From the NCBI RefSeq assembly GCF_027580225.2, contig NC_073342.2, positions 13,551,001-13,615,000 of the forward strand: DNA of 64,000 nucleotides. The letters run 5' to 3'. How positions within the stretch are numbered: position 1 is the first letter of the stretch; each line of letters opens with the position of its first letter. The notes under the pieces are model-generated. The model was not told the DNA's origin. It was given only the letters and a program-made list of their open reading frames with translations, and ran no database searches. Positions 19,593 through 31,340 of the stretch are shown here, in pieces. Origin of the DNA: Misgurnus anguillicaudatus. Its lineage: Eukaryota; Chordata; Actinopteri; Cypriniformes; Cobitidae. The translations under genes and the position numbers were made by a program.

Positions 19593-21910
19593 TAAGGTCT
19601 GTTTACACACACACAGAGCTACTGAAGGAGCTGCTCTTAAAAAACAGCCAATCAGAGCAGAGCTCAACATTATTATTCATGACCCTTTCAAATAAGGTTT
19701 AGACCATTTCATTTATGTAAAACCATCTCTGGATCATTTTTGCACCTCATAAAGCCACATACCTTCTATGTAGATATCAAAAAACAATATAACATATTGT
19801 ATCAATGCTTTCTTTGGCACCTTTAACATCGTATAGGTGAACCCTAAAAAGGTGTTTTATCAGTCCAGCAAGTCTTAGTAAGCAGATTTAAGTAAAATAA
19901 GACCAGAATTGTGTAATGTGACCCTAATGGCGTAATTGACTCATTTATTGTTCCTTAAATGGTAGAGCATTGCATTAGCAGCACAAATGTCATTGTTATG
20001 CATTATTGATAAAATGTACATTGAATGGACAATAAGATGCTTTGCCAAAAATCTATATGTTAAAGCCTTGCAATTAAATGACTATATTTTTACTGGGTTC
20101 ATATGGTTTTTGGATACGTTCGCCTTTTATTCCCTCTTAGCTTCCTATTTCTTTTGTTTTCCAGGTCCGCTGGTCTTTAAAAACCATCTTTGACTGTGTA
20201 GTGCCGGCCAGTTGACGGTGTTTCTGCAATTAGGTATTTGGAGCACAGTTGGCATAACAACTGTAACTCTAAGCAACCTGCTGCGCTTCCCAGCAGTGGT
20301 AAATCTGTCTGTAATAGACCTGCTTGGTGATTGTCACAATTTGTATTTGACTGCCGCACATACGCCGGATCCATACGCTGTGTTGTGATCGGAGCAGGAG
20401 GAAAGGGAGTCTGGGAGAGAAGCCAGAAGCCGTTCTTTTCTCATCGGGAGGTCAAGGTGAGCCTCAGATGCCGGGTATGCGCTTGATGGGAACTGGCAGA
20501 GCGTTCGTGGTGGCACTATGATAATGCCCCTGGCAGCATCTGCCTAGGAAAAGAAGAGGAAATGTGTAAACCGAGGGGGTAAAAATGAAGCATTTTATCC
20601 GCACATGACCTTGAATGCTTCCATCATTCATACGGGCTTGTTTATCAGCAGGTGTACCACTCATAATAATTAATAATACTCAATCAAGACCCATCTCTTG
20701 TCACTGGTTCTCTGCAGGATGTTCAGCTCGGTATGCAAAGCTTTGCTTTAAATAGGAGTCCTGCGAAAAAGGTCAAATGGTTATGGTAGCAAAGAAGAAT
20801 TTTTGCAGTTTTTAACCAATATGGACGCCTATACAAATCTGAAACTAGTATGTGCAAAGGTTCATTGTTATTTATAACCATAATGGGTTTATAACTAAGT
20901 AATAAACACATTTAGGTCTCCATGGACTGGAGTTTAGAAACACTGGTCTAGTACTATAGTGTTATACTGTAAAGTAGCTTTATTGAGGACTAACCCTAAC
21001 CTTATTTTATTAGATTTGTTTACAGTAACTTGTGAACCAATAGAAAAGGCTATAGCACATGCATGCAATATAGTAGCATTTTATTTGTGCAAAAATGGGG
21101 ATTTGCATGAAATTCACTCGTAAGTTGATGTCAATGCGTGTGGCTGGTGGGAGGAACAGACAGGGAAATTTTGAGGACACCCACGCCGCGGGTCTCTTCT
21201 GAGCCGAGCTGTCAAAAAAGGGATTACCAGAATGAGTAAAAAGCCAACAATAGGCAGAAGCTTATGTACTTTAGCGGCCAGGATTTCGTTTTTAATCCAC
21301 TGTAAGTTCGGTGGGAGAAATACGCAAATCGAGACACTGTTTCAGTTTGAGGAGGCAGAGATGGAAAATGTGCAAAACTACAACACATCCGCAATACACC
21401 TGAATTAGACGTTAATAGTACAATGCGCATGTGTGGATCCTTTGAATCCCATTCAGTCTCATATGTAAAGTCAGAGTCTACAGTAAGTAATTACATGCTA
21501 ATGACTGCTTTAGGGAAAGGAGATACATAATTGGGGGGGCTGAGGCTGAAAGACGGTGAAATAATAGCTGTGGTGGTCAAGGTAATTATCATCTCACCGA
21601 GACGTTTTTTTCTCTTTTTCCTCAGGTGGGTTCTGTTCGGCAGATGTTCGTAAATGTTCTGCACTTCACCTTTTGGCTTTCCCAATGAGTTTCCTGCCGT
21701 TCACATCCGTGATGAAGGTTTGGTTGTTATTCTGTTGACTGTTTACACACACATATACCCAAACATTTCTTTCGCTACATTAGTAAAGTCATTTTATGGA
21801 CTTTCATTTATTTTATTTCAGCATAATGATATTTTTTAACCGCAAATCATCATGGTTTTACTATAAATAAATCCTCAAAACCATATATGGTTACCACAAA
21901 TTAACCACAC
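19593..21910. other. No gene recognised; contains SINE relic
   Basis: A decayed SINE head lies at 19951-20030. The 20170-20660 part is less AT-rich and without repeat hallmarks; it begins after a pyrimidine tract and 'ttttccag', so an exon cannot be excluded, but the frames there do not form a recognisable protein. The rest is AT-rich. Confidence 0.3.
19951..20030 (+). repeat. Decayed tRNA-derived SINE head
   Basis: The segment contains ggtagagcattgcattagca and gcacaaatgtca, close to the copies at 40488 and 52458. The B box is eroded. It continues as an AT-rich body with no clear tail. Confidence 0.5.
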
Positions 21911-22020
21911 TCTAAAAATGGCTGGGTTTTTTTTTTGACCCATAATGGGTAAATATTGGACAGAACAACATGCTGGGTTAAAAATTGACCCAATGCTGGG
22001 TTATTTTAACCTAACTTAGG
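21911..22020. repeat. TGGGTT/AACCCA repeat, second block
   Basis: Alternating ctgggtt and gacccaa words as at 1137-1240, including atgctgggttaaaaattgac. It immediately precedes the ACTGCAAAAA-type MITE. Confidence 0.5.
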
Positions 22021-22024
22021 TTTA

Positions 22025-23020
22025 ATTTAGATTTTTGTGCATAAAACAAGCAAAAAAAATCTGCCAATGGGGTAAGCAAAAAAATCTTAAAAATTTTTCT
22101 GAAACACTTAATTCAAGAAAAATTCAAGAAAAATTTGCTTACGCCATTGGAAGATTTTTTCTTTGCTTGTTTTATGCACAAAATCACTTAAAGCTCCACT
22201 GTGTACTTTTTTTAGTTAATTCTTAGCAAAAACCCATGTTTTCTTTCAAAAGTATGTGCTCATTCATGTGTAATTACTTCCACCCCACTAATCAAAGTAT
22301 TCTAGTAAGTGTAGAATCTGCTATTTAAAATACATACCGTCAAATCGCTCTCTGGCTGAATCCATGTTGTGCCTCCATCTTTGAAATACATTCGCCGACG
22401 AGGAACATTCCTGAAATTCAAGCTCCGCCTTTCGCGCTTTCAGACTACACTCACGCTGGCCGCTAGCTGAAGCCTCCGGAGGTTGCATGTGTAGGCGGTA
22501 TACGTCAGCAAGACAGTCTTATTTCAGAATATTAACAATTATAAAACTGACAATTATTCTTAGTTAATTGTAAATTGATGTAATATGCTTATGACTTGCG
22601 AATGTAATGCTAAGTTAATTTAAATAAACCAGGCTTGATGACGTATGCAGCCCTTATTTGACGTATGCGCGATCTTATTTCACCAATATCAGAGAAAGCT
22701 CTTACATATACACAGACATGTAACGTTTACTTAAAACATACTGTAAGCATTGGACTCTGACATAATATTAGTTTCGCGTCCATTTAAACCTGTCATTACT
22801 CCCGCTCATGATTAAATGACAGGAGAGGGACTCGTCCACAGACCATCTCCTCAGTAATCTGGAGAGAAGATTACACAGTGGGGCTTTAAATTTTATATTT
22901 TTGGTCTAAAAACTTTTTGGTCTTACTTTCTTGGGTCGTTTTGCTCATCAAGAAAAACCATCTTTATTTAAGAGTTTTTTTATATTTTTACTGAAAACAA
23001 GACTAAGAATGTTTTCGCAT
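22025..23020. mobile_element. MITE of the 'lysine-stretch' AT-rich family, split by a TTAA element
   Basis: The body words 'aaaacaagcaaaaaaaatct', 'cttgttttatgcacaaaat', 'tgctcatcaagaaaa' and 'ctgaaaacaagac' match the better preserved copy at 47871-48320 in the same order. Relatives also lie at 36270-36445 and 55150-55503. The element at 22192-22885 sits exactly at its 'cacttaaatt' site. The terminal ctgcaaaaaa repeats are not preserved at the left end here. Confidence 0.65.
22192..22885. mobile_element. TTAA-target element, 'agctccactgtgta' family, copy A
   Basis: The termini agctccactgtgta and tacacagtggggct are flanked by TTAA (22188-22191 and 22886-22889). The interior includes a GC-richer block (gctccgcctttcgcgctttc; cactcacgctggccgctagc) shared, in reverse orientation, with copy B at 41411-44098. 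The homologous MITE at 47871-48320 shows the unoccupied target (cacttaaattg). Confidence 0.85.
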
Positions 23021-23039
23021 TTTTTTTTCATTTTTTTGC

Positions 23040-23120
23040 AGGGCTGTCACAATGATTAAATAATCGTCTCATTGCGATTGTTTGACCTCGTCGCTATGAT
23101 TTCAGATCACCGCAATGATT
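23040..23120. repeat. Single terminus of a hAT-like element
   Basis: It begins cagggctgtcacaatgatta followed by aataatcgtc, resembling hAT termini such as the one at 28760. I could not find the opposite end. Confidence 0.35.
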
Positions 23121-23350
23121 GTACATCTCTCTAAAAACACAAGGGGGAGCTGCAGCACCTGTATTAACAAGATAGTATCAGATGGTGCTCCTTAACTGAC
23201 AGTGTAAAGTGATAAACATCAAAGATATTCAATACAGTGGAAAAAGAAGCATTTAAAGAAATGCTGCAAAACTTTGATAAGCAGTATAAACTGCCATGTA
23301 AAACATTTTCAAAACAGCAATTCCAAATTTAGGAAAGTGAGAAATTTAGG

Positions 23351-23446
23351 TAATGGTGGAGTGGATAAGACACACGCCTTTGGTGTGAAAGACCCAGGTT
23401 CGAATCCACTGTGACACACCATTGTGTCCCTGAGCAAGGCACTTAA
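23351..23446 (+). repeat. tRNA-derived SINE with 'gtccctgagcaaggcactta' body
   Basis: An A-box-like segment (gtggagtggataagacac) is followed by a good B box (ggttcgaatccac). After it comes the block 'tgtgtccctgagcaaggc', common in fish tRNA-derived SINEs. The tRNA part lacks a matching acceptor 3' half, so this is a SINE and not a tRNA gene. It stops at TTAA (23443-23446), where another element begins. Confidence 0.75.
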
Positions 23447-23700
23447 AGGATTAGTCCATTTTCCCAAAAGAAAAATCCAGACAATTCACTCACCACCACG
23501 TCATCCAAAATGTTGATGTCTTTCTTTGTTCAGTCGAGAAGAAATTATGTTTTTTGAGGAAAACATTGTAGGATTTTTCTCATTTTAATGGACTTTAATA
23601 GAGCCCAACATTTAATACTTAACTCATCACTTAACAGTTTTTTTTACCGGAGTTTCAAAGGACTATAAACAATCCCAAACGAGCCATAAGGGTCTTATCT
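23447..23700. mobile_element. TTAA-target element, 'aggattagtccattttc' family, left end
   Basis: It starts at the TTAA inside the SINE. Its 'gtcatccaaaatgttgatgtc', 'gaggaaaacattgtaggat' and 'aatggactttaat' words recur in weaker form at 58230-58353. The right terminus is not visible, so the 3' extent is approximate and the SINE's missing tail cannot be placed. Confidence 0.55.
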
Positions 23701-24821
23701 AGCAAAACGATTGTCATTTTTGACAAGAAAAATAACAAATATACACTTTTAAATGGGTTTTAAAGGTTTTAATAAAAAAATAACAATTTCAATACAAGTA
23801 AAAACAACACAATTATTTAACATTAATCTTAAACTGGGGATCTTCTTCCTCCGCTTAGTTTTTCAGTTTACAAAGTCTGTCATCTAAATAGGAATTAGAC
23901 ACAGCGCCAGCGCAACAGGCTTTTAAAGGGGATGAGATCTGAGACTCTCATTGGTTTATTGCACATTACGCCCGAAATACTCCCATTTCTCATAAAAAAT
24001 TTTTACCAACCCTTTTCGACCATGCGCTCGGCCCACAAACCATTTTTCCCGTCGTTAAATTAGCAAAAGTGGATTCGGACACGCCCATTTACACGTTGCG
24101 CTGTGCGCTTTAGACAATGCGCTTATATCGTTAAAATAGGGCCCAAAATATTATACCAAATACGCAAAAAAAACGTTGTTTTAGCAATGAAATAGGTGCT
24201 CTTTAATGCATCTGCCCAATGCATACATGTAAATGACCTTTGGACCCTCTCAAATGTAGCTTAACTTGCACTTTTTCATACATTAGTAAGGACATTGTGT
24301 AGTCGTCAATTGTTTTCATACCAGGGTAATGATATTTTCCATTCCAATACCTATTGACATTGTTAAAGCACAACATAATTTTGTAGATATATGAGCTTTT
24401 TTACTAGTATGGACTAGTAAGTCAGATTTCAAAATGTTTCATTATATTTGTGAGGACATTTTTAAACATTTGTCCCTCACAAGGCAGACCGAGACAACAG
24501 ACAGTGTACTTGCTGATCTGTGTAAAGTGCTGAGTCTGAGACTTCCTGTCTCTGCCATGATAACAGTCTGTTATAGATGAGGGCACACAAAATTAAAAGC
24601 ATAAATCTTTTATTTTTAAATGATGAAACACTACTCCCTGTTTTCATTTCAAGGCGAGGCATGTTTTGCTCTTTATAGTCTCTATTTTGTCCGGCTGTGG
24701 AATTACTTTTACACCTTTATCACAACCTGGTGCACCACCTGCCTGCAGTTACACGTCCAGCATGCTTCAGTGATCTGCTGAAGAGACTTAATCCGAGAGA
24801 CACGTGGAGGACTACAGGGGT
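23701..24821. other. No gene recognised
   Basis: The 23930-24180 portion has cgcccattt, 'gcgctgtgcgctttagac' and 'agggcccaaaatatt' words and looks like part of an old DNA transposon. The rest is AT-rich without features. The minus-strand frame 24477-24662 is not protein-like. Confidence 0.3.
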
Positions 24822-25022
24822 GGTTTCCCAGACAGGGTTTAGATTAATCCAGGACTGGCTTTAGTTATATTCGGACATTTAAGTAGTTTTAACAAACAAA
24901 CCTAACAAAAAACAATACTGGTGTGCATCTTGAGACAAAACAACGGCACTGATATATGTTAAGATATGTCAATGTTTTTTAATTAAAGCAGATTAAAAAT
25001 GCATTTAGTCTGGGACTTGGAT
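24822..25022. mobile_element. MITE with 'gtttcccagacagggt' terminus, uninterrupted copy
   Basis: It begins gtttcccagacagggttta and continues gattaatccaggactgg. It ends near gcatttagtctgggacttgg, an imperfect inverted counterpart. A reverse-oriented copy lies at 31148-32323, split by a mariner-like insertion; this copy shows the unoccupied site at about 24948-24968. Confidence 0.65.
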
Positions 25023-25428
25023 AATGCACCCAACAGAGAACGAGATAAAGAGGAGCTTTTTTGAGCATCATAAATGCCTTTTATATGCAATGCTGGATAT
25101 GCTGGAGCAGAGGTTAGCAACCTTTGTAACCTGAAATGGCTAATAAATTAATTTATACAAAAAGTTATTAAGCAGAAAGCAAATCAAGCTGCCTCACTAA
25201 TGCGATGTTACTAATTCAAGCGTACTGCAATATTCAGAATTTAAAATTTGACTCACTTTTTTCCCACACCCAATAGGATATGAATATGAAGAATATGAAT
25301 TAGCTGCATTCAGTGAATGAATAATAAACAGTCACACATCAAAGGATTAATTTCATTGGTCCAACACATAGTTTGTTATTTTAGTTTGTTTAGGTTTATC
25401 TGATACAGTGAAAAAAAACACAATTATT
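25023..25428. other. No gene recognised
   Basis: AT-rich DNA without visible repeat termini or coding frames. Confidence 0.3.
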
Positions 25429-25437
25429 GTTTTTTTC

Positions 25438-26033
25438 TAGCCTGACGTTGTCATACTCAATTCAGAATTTGAGTCTGAAACCGCTTCGTTGGGCTGTAAT
25501 TATGGGGCGTGTTCCAACCAAACCAGGACAAAAAATGCCTCTGCACTTAATTGGATATACCTACAACCAATCAGAGCAACCGAGTGTGCGACGTATGTTG
25601 AAATGGCATCTTTTGCAGCCTGACTGAACTGCTAGTTATTTCACTACAATGACACGAACATTATGATTATACTAAGTCTGAGTTAGCGAAAGTACATTAA
25701 CACCTACTATGTTTACAATATTTCCTTCATATCACAACATTGTAAGTTATTTACCAAGTCATACAGTCAGAATATGTCTTACCATTCGTAAGTTAGATGA
25801 ACTTTATCCACGGGCTTCCGAAAAGGAAGCCACGTCAAGTTGCCCATTTTAATTTTGTCCTATCTTCTTAGCGACCATCGGAGTCAGCTGATAAATTAAA
25901 CTTTTGCAGAATCAACAAATTTATTCACAGTTTTTGTTCGAGCATAGTAGTGCCACAACAAAGCCACTCCAGACCGAATTCCCCAAGCCTACAATGTTGT
26001 GGGCGGGACTAAATTCGGCTGGCAACCAGGCTA
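25438..26033. mobile_element. TAGCCTG-family DNA transposon, 9-bp TSD, copy 2
   Basis: The termini are tagcctgacg and ccaggcta, and the flanks are a perfect 9-bp duplication (gtttttttc at 25429-25437 and 26034-26042). It aligns with copy 1 (4575-5473) over both ends, for example ttgtcatactcaattc and gtctgagttagcga. It lacks most of the helicase-like segment present there. The open frame at 25427-25627 is not protein-like. Confidence 0.85.
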
Positions 26034-26042
26034 GTTTTTTTC

Positions 26043-27834
26043 AGTACACCATCCATAAATATACTGAACTACACATCACATCGATGGTATAGAAGAACCA
26101 TTTTTTGCTTCCAACCATTCAGATACCTTTTTGTAGTGTAAAAAAACTTTTTTTTCCCATCACAGACAACCTTTTGTGAAACATAAAGATTTGGTTTCTT
26201 GGATGTTCAAGGTTCTTTATGGAATGCCATCATGTAATGTAGGATCTTTTTTAAAGAGCATTGAATAGCTTTATTGTTTTCCATTTTTAGCCTAAACCCC
26301 ACATGTAGCCTATAAGATATATTTCCCAGGAGATAGGTGGCGTGATATGATTTCCTATCAGAGCTCAGGCCGAGAGGTAATATTTTCGTGCTAACACACC
26401 AACTTAGTGCTTTACGCAAAAATGACCATAATCTTCCACAAAATTGTTCTGTATTTTTCTACTATTAAAAATTAAACAAACAATAAATCCTATTTTCATT
26501 CACCCTCACATTCCCAAATGACAAACAGCTTATTTGCTGAATGTTTGAACTGTTTTTTTTCCAGGTAAATGGGGACAAAAGCATAAAATCATAAACGTAT
26601 CATGACATTTTTAACATACTCTCTCTCGTGGGCTTAATAAACAGACTCTTAGTTCCAGAAAAAAACACAGTCACGGGCCCTACAGTATAATAACATTCCC
26701 AGTTATATCTCCTCCATCTGAAAGGATTGTCAGAACAAAGCCATATCATGTACATAAATGCCAACAGAAGTCATTCCAACGGGGACTGAGTTTACTTTAG
26801 GGAGACACAATATAGATTAAAGCTCTTTATAAACCATTTTAGGAAATGGTAAATAAGAGACGCTTTACTTTTTAATAAAGCAGCATTGATCAATAAATGA
26901 TAACTGATGATTTTTTTAAAACCAAATGGATTCGCCATGTGAGATAAAAAGGGGTTTTGTCAGCAAAGTTCAGACAGACTTTTCTCCCTTGTGCATCAAA
27001 TTATTTAAAATCTGTTGTTGTGTGCATTGCAGAAGGATGTAAACTTAAATCTCGATGCTGTTGCATTGATGATAAGGCTCCATTTAGAGCCAATTAGTTA
27101 TCTTGTTTTCTTCTTGTCAAAGATCTGGAGGTTGGCTGATGTTTGGAGGAAAGTTAAGGACAAGAGTGTGTTTTTGAAAGGCTTTTACACAGCGATGGAA
27201 GATATGTGCAATTATGTGTAAATAGCAGAAGATACAGTACTTCAATAAAATGAATGAGCATGGGCACATCTGAGAGCTTTACAGACGATTAAAGGCTCTT
27301 CGAGCAGAAGCTGTAATCTGAGGATATATCAGAAAAAATACAGCTTGTTCCTTTTTATTATTATTTTTATTATTATTTTAAAGGTTTTGTTCTTGTAATG
27401 TTTATTTTTATTTTTTAAGAAGAAAATGTAAAATTACAACCAGTCTGTGCGACTATATGCGTTTTTTAGAAGATTTATTGCAATGATACAGTATGTTCTT
27501 TGTAGAAAATGTATGCTGCTACAAAACTAATATTTATTAAAAAGCTAGTGAAAAAAGTGTTTTATTCCAAAATTCCCAGTTATATATTTAACAATCCTGA
27601 AGTGAGCTTCAACAATGTGAAGCTGCTGTTGCCATAGGAACAGAAAACAGCCAAGGAGCTTAGCAGTTAGCAAAACAACATAATCAAATGTACTTTTTAC
27701 TTGCTTATCTTGTAAACATTTTTGCGATAGTTTTACATTTCTGTCAAAACTTTATTTACAGATTATACAGAACATTTGGTTTTATTTGAAGGCATACAAG
27801 AAAACATTTACATAGCAGTGCATATTACTACAGT
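26043..27834. other. No gene recognised
   Basis: AT-rich DNA. The frame at 27015-27221 (68 codons) and the others resemble nothing known to me. No clear inverted termini were found. Confidence 0.3.
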
Positions 27835-27869
27835 ATGAACAGGGACAATCACAATATGGCCGCTCTGGC

Positions 27870-28405
27870 GCCTTTTCAGACTGATCTCACGGAAAGTCGT
27901 ATTATAAACATGCTAAATTGTATTAATTTATTCATGTCCATGGCACAAAATTCTGCTTTATTTAGTTTCTTGCACACAAATCTCTTTTTCGTGACACTCG
28001 CGCAAATTTCTATAAATAGTTTCTCATGTCCGTGGCACGACTTTCTTTTTCATTTCATTTTATATAATATGTTTTCTCATTGTTTCCTATTTTCTTACCA
28101 TTGTTGCTTGGGGTTGGGGTTAGAATCACTTTCTGTTACATTTTTAGACATCCTAACCCAAACCCCAACTCCATGCGAAAATAGTTTTAAAAGCAGAAGA
28201 AAAACATGTAGAAAGCAATACATAAAAGTACATCCCAACCCAAACCCCAAATCTAACCCAACCCCAAGCGATAATGATTTAAAAATAGGGGGGAAAAAAA
28301 AACAGAAAACAATACATAAAATGAAACGAAAAAGAAAGTCGTGCCACAGACACGAGAAACTATTTATAGAAATTCATGCGGGGGGCAAGAAAAAGACATT
28401 TGTGC
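27870..28405. mobile_element. Foldback element, 'ctgatctcacgg' family
   Basis: The left arm at about 27957-28140 is mirrored at about 28250-28400, for example tataaatagtttctcatgtc against 'gacacgagaaactatttata', and gtggcacgactttc against gaaagtcgtgccac. The core 'cctattttcttaccattg' followed by ggttggggttag is shared with 48450-48935 and 50543-51075, so these are one family. A 200-codon plus-strand frame (27835-28437) runs through the palindrome and is not a gene. Confidence 0.7.
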
Positions 28406-28499
28406 TCAATCTGAAGTTTAACTTTAATTTTCCATGACTGAAATAACTGTGTGGAGGCGTTGCAAAGATGGCCGCAGAGTGATAACTCATTCGGCAAAA

Positions 28500-28750
28500 A
28501 TATATATTTTTTCAAATATAATTTTTAATATATTTCAAAAATGGCCAAAAAAATAAGGTGCTGCTATATATTTAAAAATATGTATACAAAAATGTATTTT
28601 TCACCTATTTATGTATATTTTGAAATATATTTTTATAAATAATTATATTTTAAAAAGCATTTATATTCACATCGCATTGAAAACACTTTGTTTTCGAAAA
28701 GGCTACAATTAAATATATTTTTAACTACGAAAATATACTTAATAATTTAA
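28500..28750. other. Very AT-rich spacer
   Basis: This is mostly A/T with repeated 'tatatttt' and 'aaatatat' words; no element ends or genes are seen. Confidence 0.4.
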
Positions 28751-28759
28751 GATTTTATA

Positions 28760-29100
28760 TAGGGCTGTCAAAAGATTAATCGTGATTAATCGCACACAAA
28801 ATAAAAGTTTGTTTTTGCATAATATATGTATATGCACTGTGTGTAATTATTTTGTATATATAAATATACACACATGCATGTATTTAAGAAACATTTAAAT
28901 GTATATTTTTATTTTGATATATTTTATTATATATAAATAAATAAAAATATATGTAAATAAATATTTTTTTCTTAAATTTGTACATGTATTTGTGTATTTA
29001 TATATACAAAATAATTACACACAATACACACACAAATATATTATGCAAAAAAAGTTTATTTTGTATGCGATTAATCGCGATTAATCTTTTGACAGCCCTA
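28760..29100. mobile_element. hAT MITE with perfect 8-bp TSD (341 bp)
   Basis: The termini are long inverted repeats starting tagggctgtcaaaagattaa and continuing through 'tcgcgattaatcgca' with one or two differences. The flank attttata is perfectly duplicated (28752-28759 and 29101-29108). The interior is AT-rich with no coding frame. It is the clearest and probably one of the youngest insertions here. Confidence 0.95.
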
Positions 29101-29108
29101 ATTTTATA

Positions 29109-29473
29109 CATACGTATAAAAACATATATATATTTTCAAAATTAAACATTTATTTAATTAAGTTTTAATTTCTAAAAAATTTATAAAATCTAAAAAAACG
29201 CCATATGGGGAGACTTCCCTAAAGGGACAAAGTCTAAGGGTACTCAACTGTGCTATTCATTTCAATACGCTTAAAATCTATTTAAGTATTACTGGTATTC
29301 AGTATACTTCAAGTGCACTGAATTACTACTGAAGTAATACTATACTTTTGATTTGTATAGTTTTTAACTTTTATACTTTTATTTAGCACAAAAAAATTAC
29401 TACAATGATACACTACGAATGTACTTGCTGGTATATTTTTAATACATTCAAGTATGCTTTATTTTTCATCTGG
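29109..29473. other. AT-rich spacer, no gene seen
   Basis: The stretch contains tandem-like 'aagtatactt' and 'tactacaatg' words and no open frame of note. Confidence 0.35.
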
Positions 29474-29481
29474 GTAAAAAC

Positions 29482-30193
29482 TAAGGGTGTCACAAAATCG
29501 ATCGAAATTAAGTCACAACCTCAAACTTCGAATAAAAAAAATGGAACTGTCGATGCTGCCACGCCCCCATGTCTCGTCCAGTCGGCTTGCCAAGCGAAAC
29601 AAAAAAAACACATGTTTAGTGCTGCGAGTCAACCTCCTCCAACTTTGCTAGCTACAGCCAGTTAAAAGATAGCATGGCAGATGCAGGTGACACCACGCGA
29701 GCTGCTCTTTACATGGGAAACAAAAAACAGCAAGCGCCTCCCGCCTTAAGCTGAACGCAATCACAGCAGAACGGCATCTGTGCCAGGACCTGTCGTTTCT
29801 CTGAACTGAGATCTGTTTAAGTTTCACAACAACTTATTTCAGTTGCTTAAGAGTTATGAAAACAGCATTTAAACATGACTTATACACGATCTCGTCTGAC
29901 GGTAATAAAAGCACGTTTTTAAGGTGCAAAGTACTGACAGGAATGTTCATCTGACAGGAAGTTTTGTTTTATCAGGTATGTGCGTGTACAATATTTTTCC
30001 ACTGACAGCACGACTAACATGGCAGGGCATCTCCGGGTTCAAGGTCAGATATTATATTTCATAAAAGTCCAGTTTAAAAATGGCATAACATTTTTTTGTG
30101 CTTTAAAAAAAAAGTAAAAATTGAGAGTCGAATTGTGACCTTAGAATTGAAAATGTAATCAAACCGAGGATTTGGAAAATCGTGACACTCCTA
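29482..30193. mobile_element. hAT element with perfect 8-bp TSD, internally deleted
   Basis: The termini taagggtgtcac and gtgacactccta (10 of 12) are flanked by the perfect duplication gtaaaaac (29474-29481 and 30194-30201). The body is less AT-rich than its surroundings. At 29671 a short frame starts MADAGDTTRAALYMGN and stops after 26 codons. Its position suits the first codons of a BED-finger-type hAT transposase, but the match is too short to prove it. Confidence 0.9.
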
Positions 30194-30201
30194 GTAAAAA
30201 C

Positions 30202-31140
30202 ACAGACAAGCACAGTATACAGCATCGTATCTCAAAGCTGGTTGCTTTGGTTAAAGGTTCACAGCTTTTGATTTTTCGAAACACTTAATATAAAAAATGA
30301 ATAGAGATGACAAACCTTTCCTCAAGGTATGCTTTACAGCAGACCCCACTACTCATTTCACCTATCATTACATCACATACTGCACTATAGTATAATACTA
30401 CTACAATGTCGATGTTCTGGCATGATTCACTATACGTTTTCATATCCAACTGAAAGACTGGAGTGATTAAAACGTGCTTCTCACTGACATTATATCAAGC
30501 TTTAGTCACAATAGATTAATTTTACTCATTGACAATGAATCCCTTATGCCCAAGTTATTGCTGTCATAATTTTAAAATGGCGTATGGAATGGTGTCTTTA
30601 AATTACTTAAAAGATTTAGTAGAACCATTTAATGACTAACCAGTTGTGCTAAACTGTCTTGTGAGGCTTCAGAGGTTGTTTTGGGACAGAGTGTCTGGGA
30701 ATAGAAGCAAATGCATGACAGAACCATTTTTAATCTGTCATCAGAAACCTACGGCTTTTGCCTTCACACTTCCGTACCTACAGTAACTATTGCTCTCTGA
30801 CCTTTAGTTTTTCCTTGGAGAAGCGTGAGTCTGGTTGTTTTACTCACGGCTCTGTGACCCCGGGCACCGCCGGAGAGTTAGAGAGCAAGTGTGCTTTATC
30901 TAGGATCAGGGGCAGGTTTAGTGAGGTCAGCGTGATGGATAGAATAGGGATTGTTTCCAACCTCTTTTCCAACCCTATCAAAATGAACCTTAAAGAGAAT
31001 TGTATCAGAAATGTCGGGTTGATGTACAGTAAGGATGTAAATGGGCTCTACTCCAATGAAATCTATGACATAATGTTTAAATGCTATTCATATTTCCTTT
31101 ATGAAAACTATGTTGTGTACACATTGATAAACATAAAAGG
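30202..31140. other. No gene recognised; one 140-codon orphan frame
   Basis: The frame at 30758-31180 (+, 140 codons) shows no known domain. Its end runs into the MITE at 31148, which argues against a real gene. The rest is AT-rich. Confidence 0.35.
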
Positions 31141-31249
31141 GAATGTGGAGTTTTCCCAGACAGGATGTAGGCTATCCTAGTCCAAGACTAAAATGCATGT
31201 TTGTGCTTCCTTCATACAAAAACATCTTGCACTGACATATCTTAACATA

Positions 31250-31283
31250 TGAAGAGTTTGGTTCCAAAATGCAATAAACGCCA

Positions 31284-31340
<57 letters not shown>

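Noticed and set aside
19297..19670. Two minus-strand frames with IYIYIY and CMYV runs
   Set aside because: They are translations of the (TA)n/(ACAT)n microsatellite.
23351..23446. Functional tRNA gene
   Set aside because: A good B box, but it is followed by the SINE body motif and has no acceptor 3' half.
27835..28437. 200-codon open frame on the plus strand
   Set aside because: It runs through a foldback element; composition is that of the AT-rich arms, its two halves mirror each other, and it has no domain.
30758..31180. 140-codon plus-strand frame as a host gene
   Set aside because: No domain, no splice or promoter context, and its end runs into a MITE terminus; probably chance.
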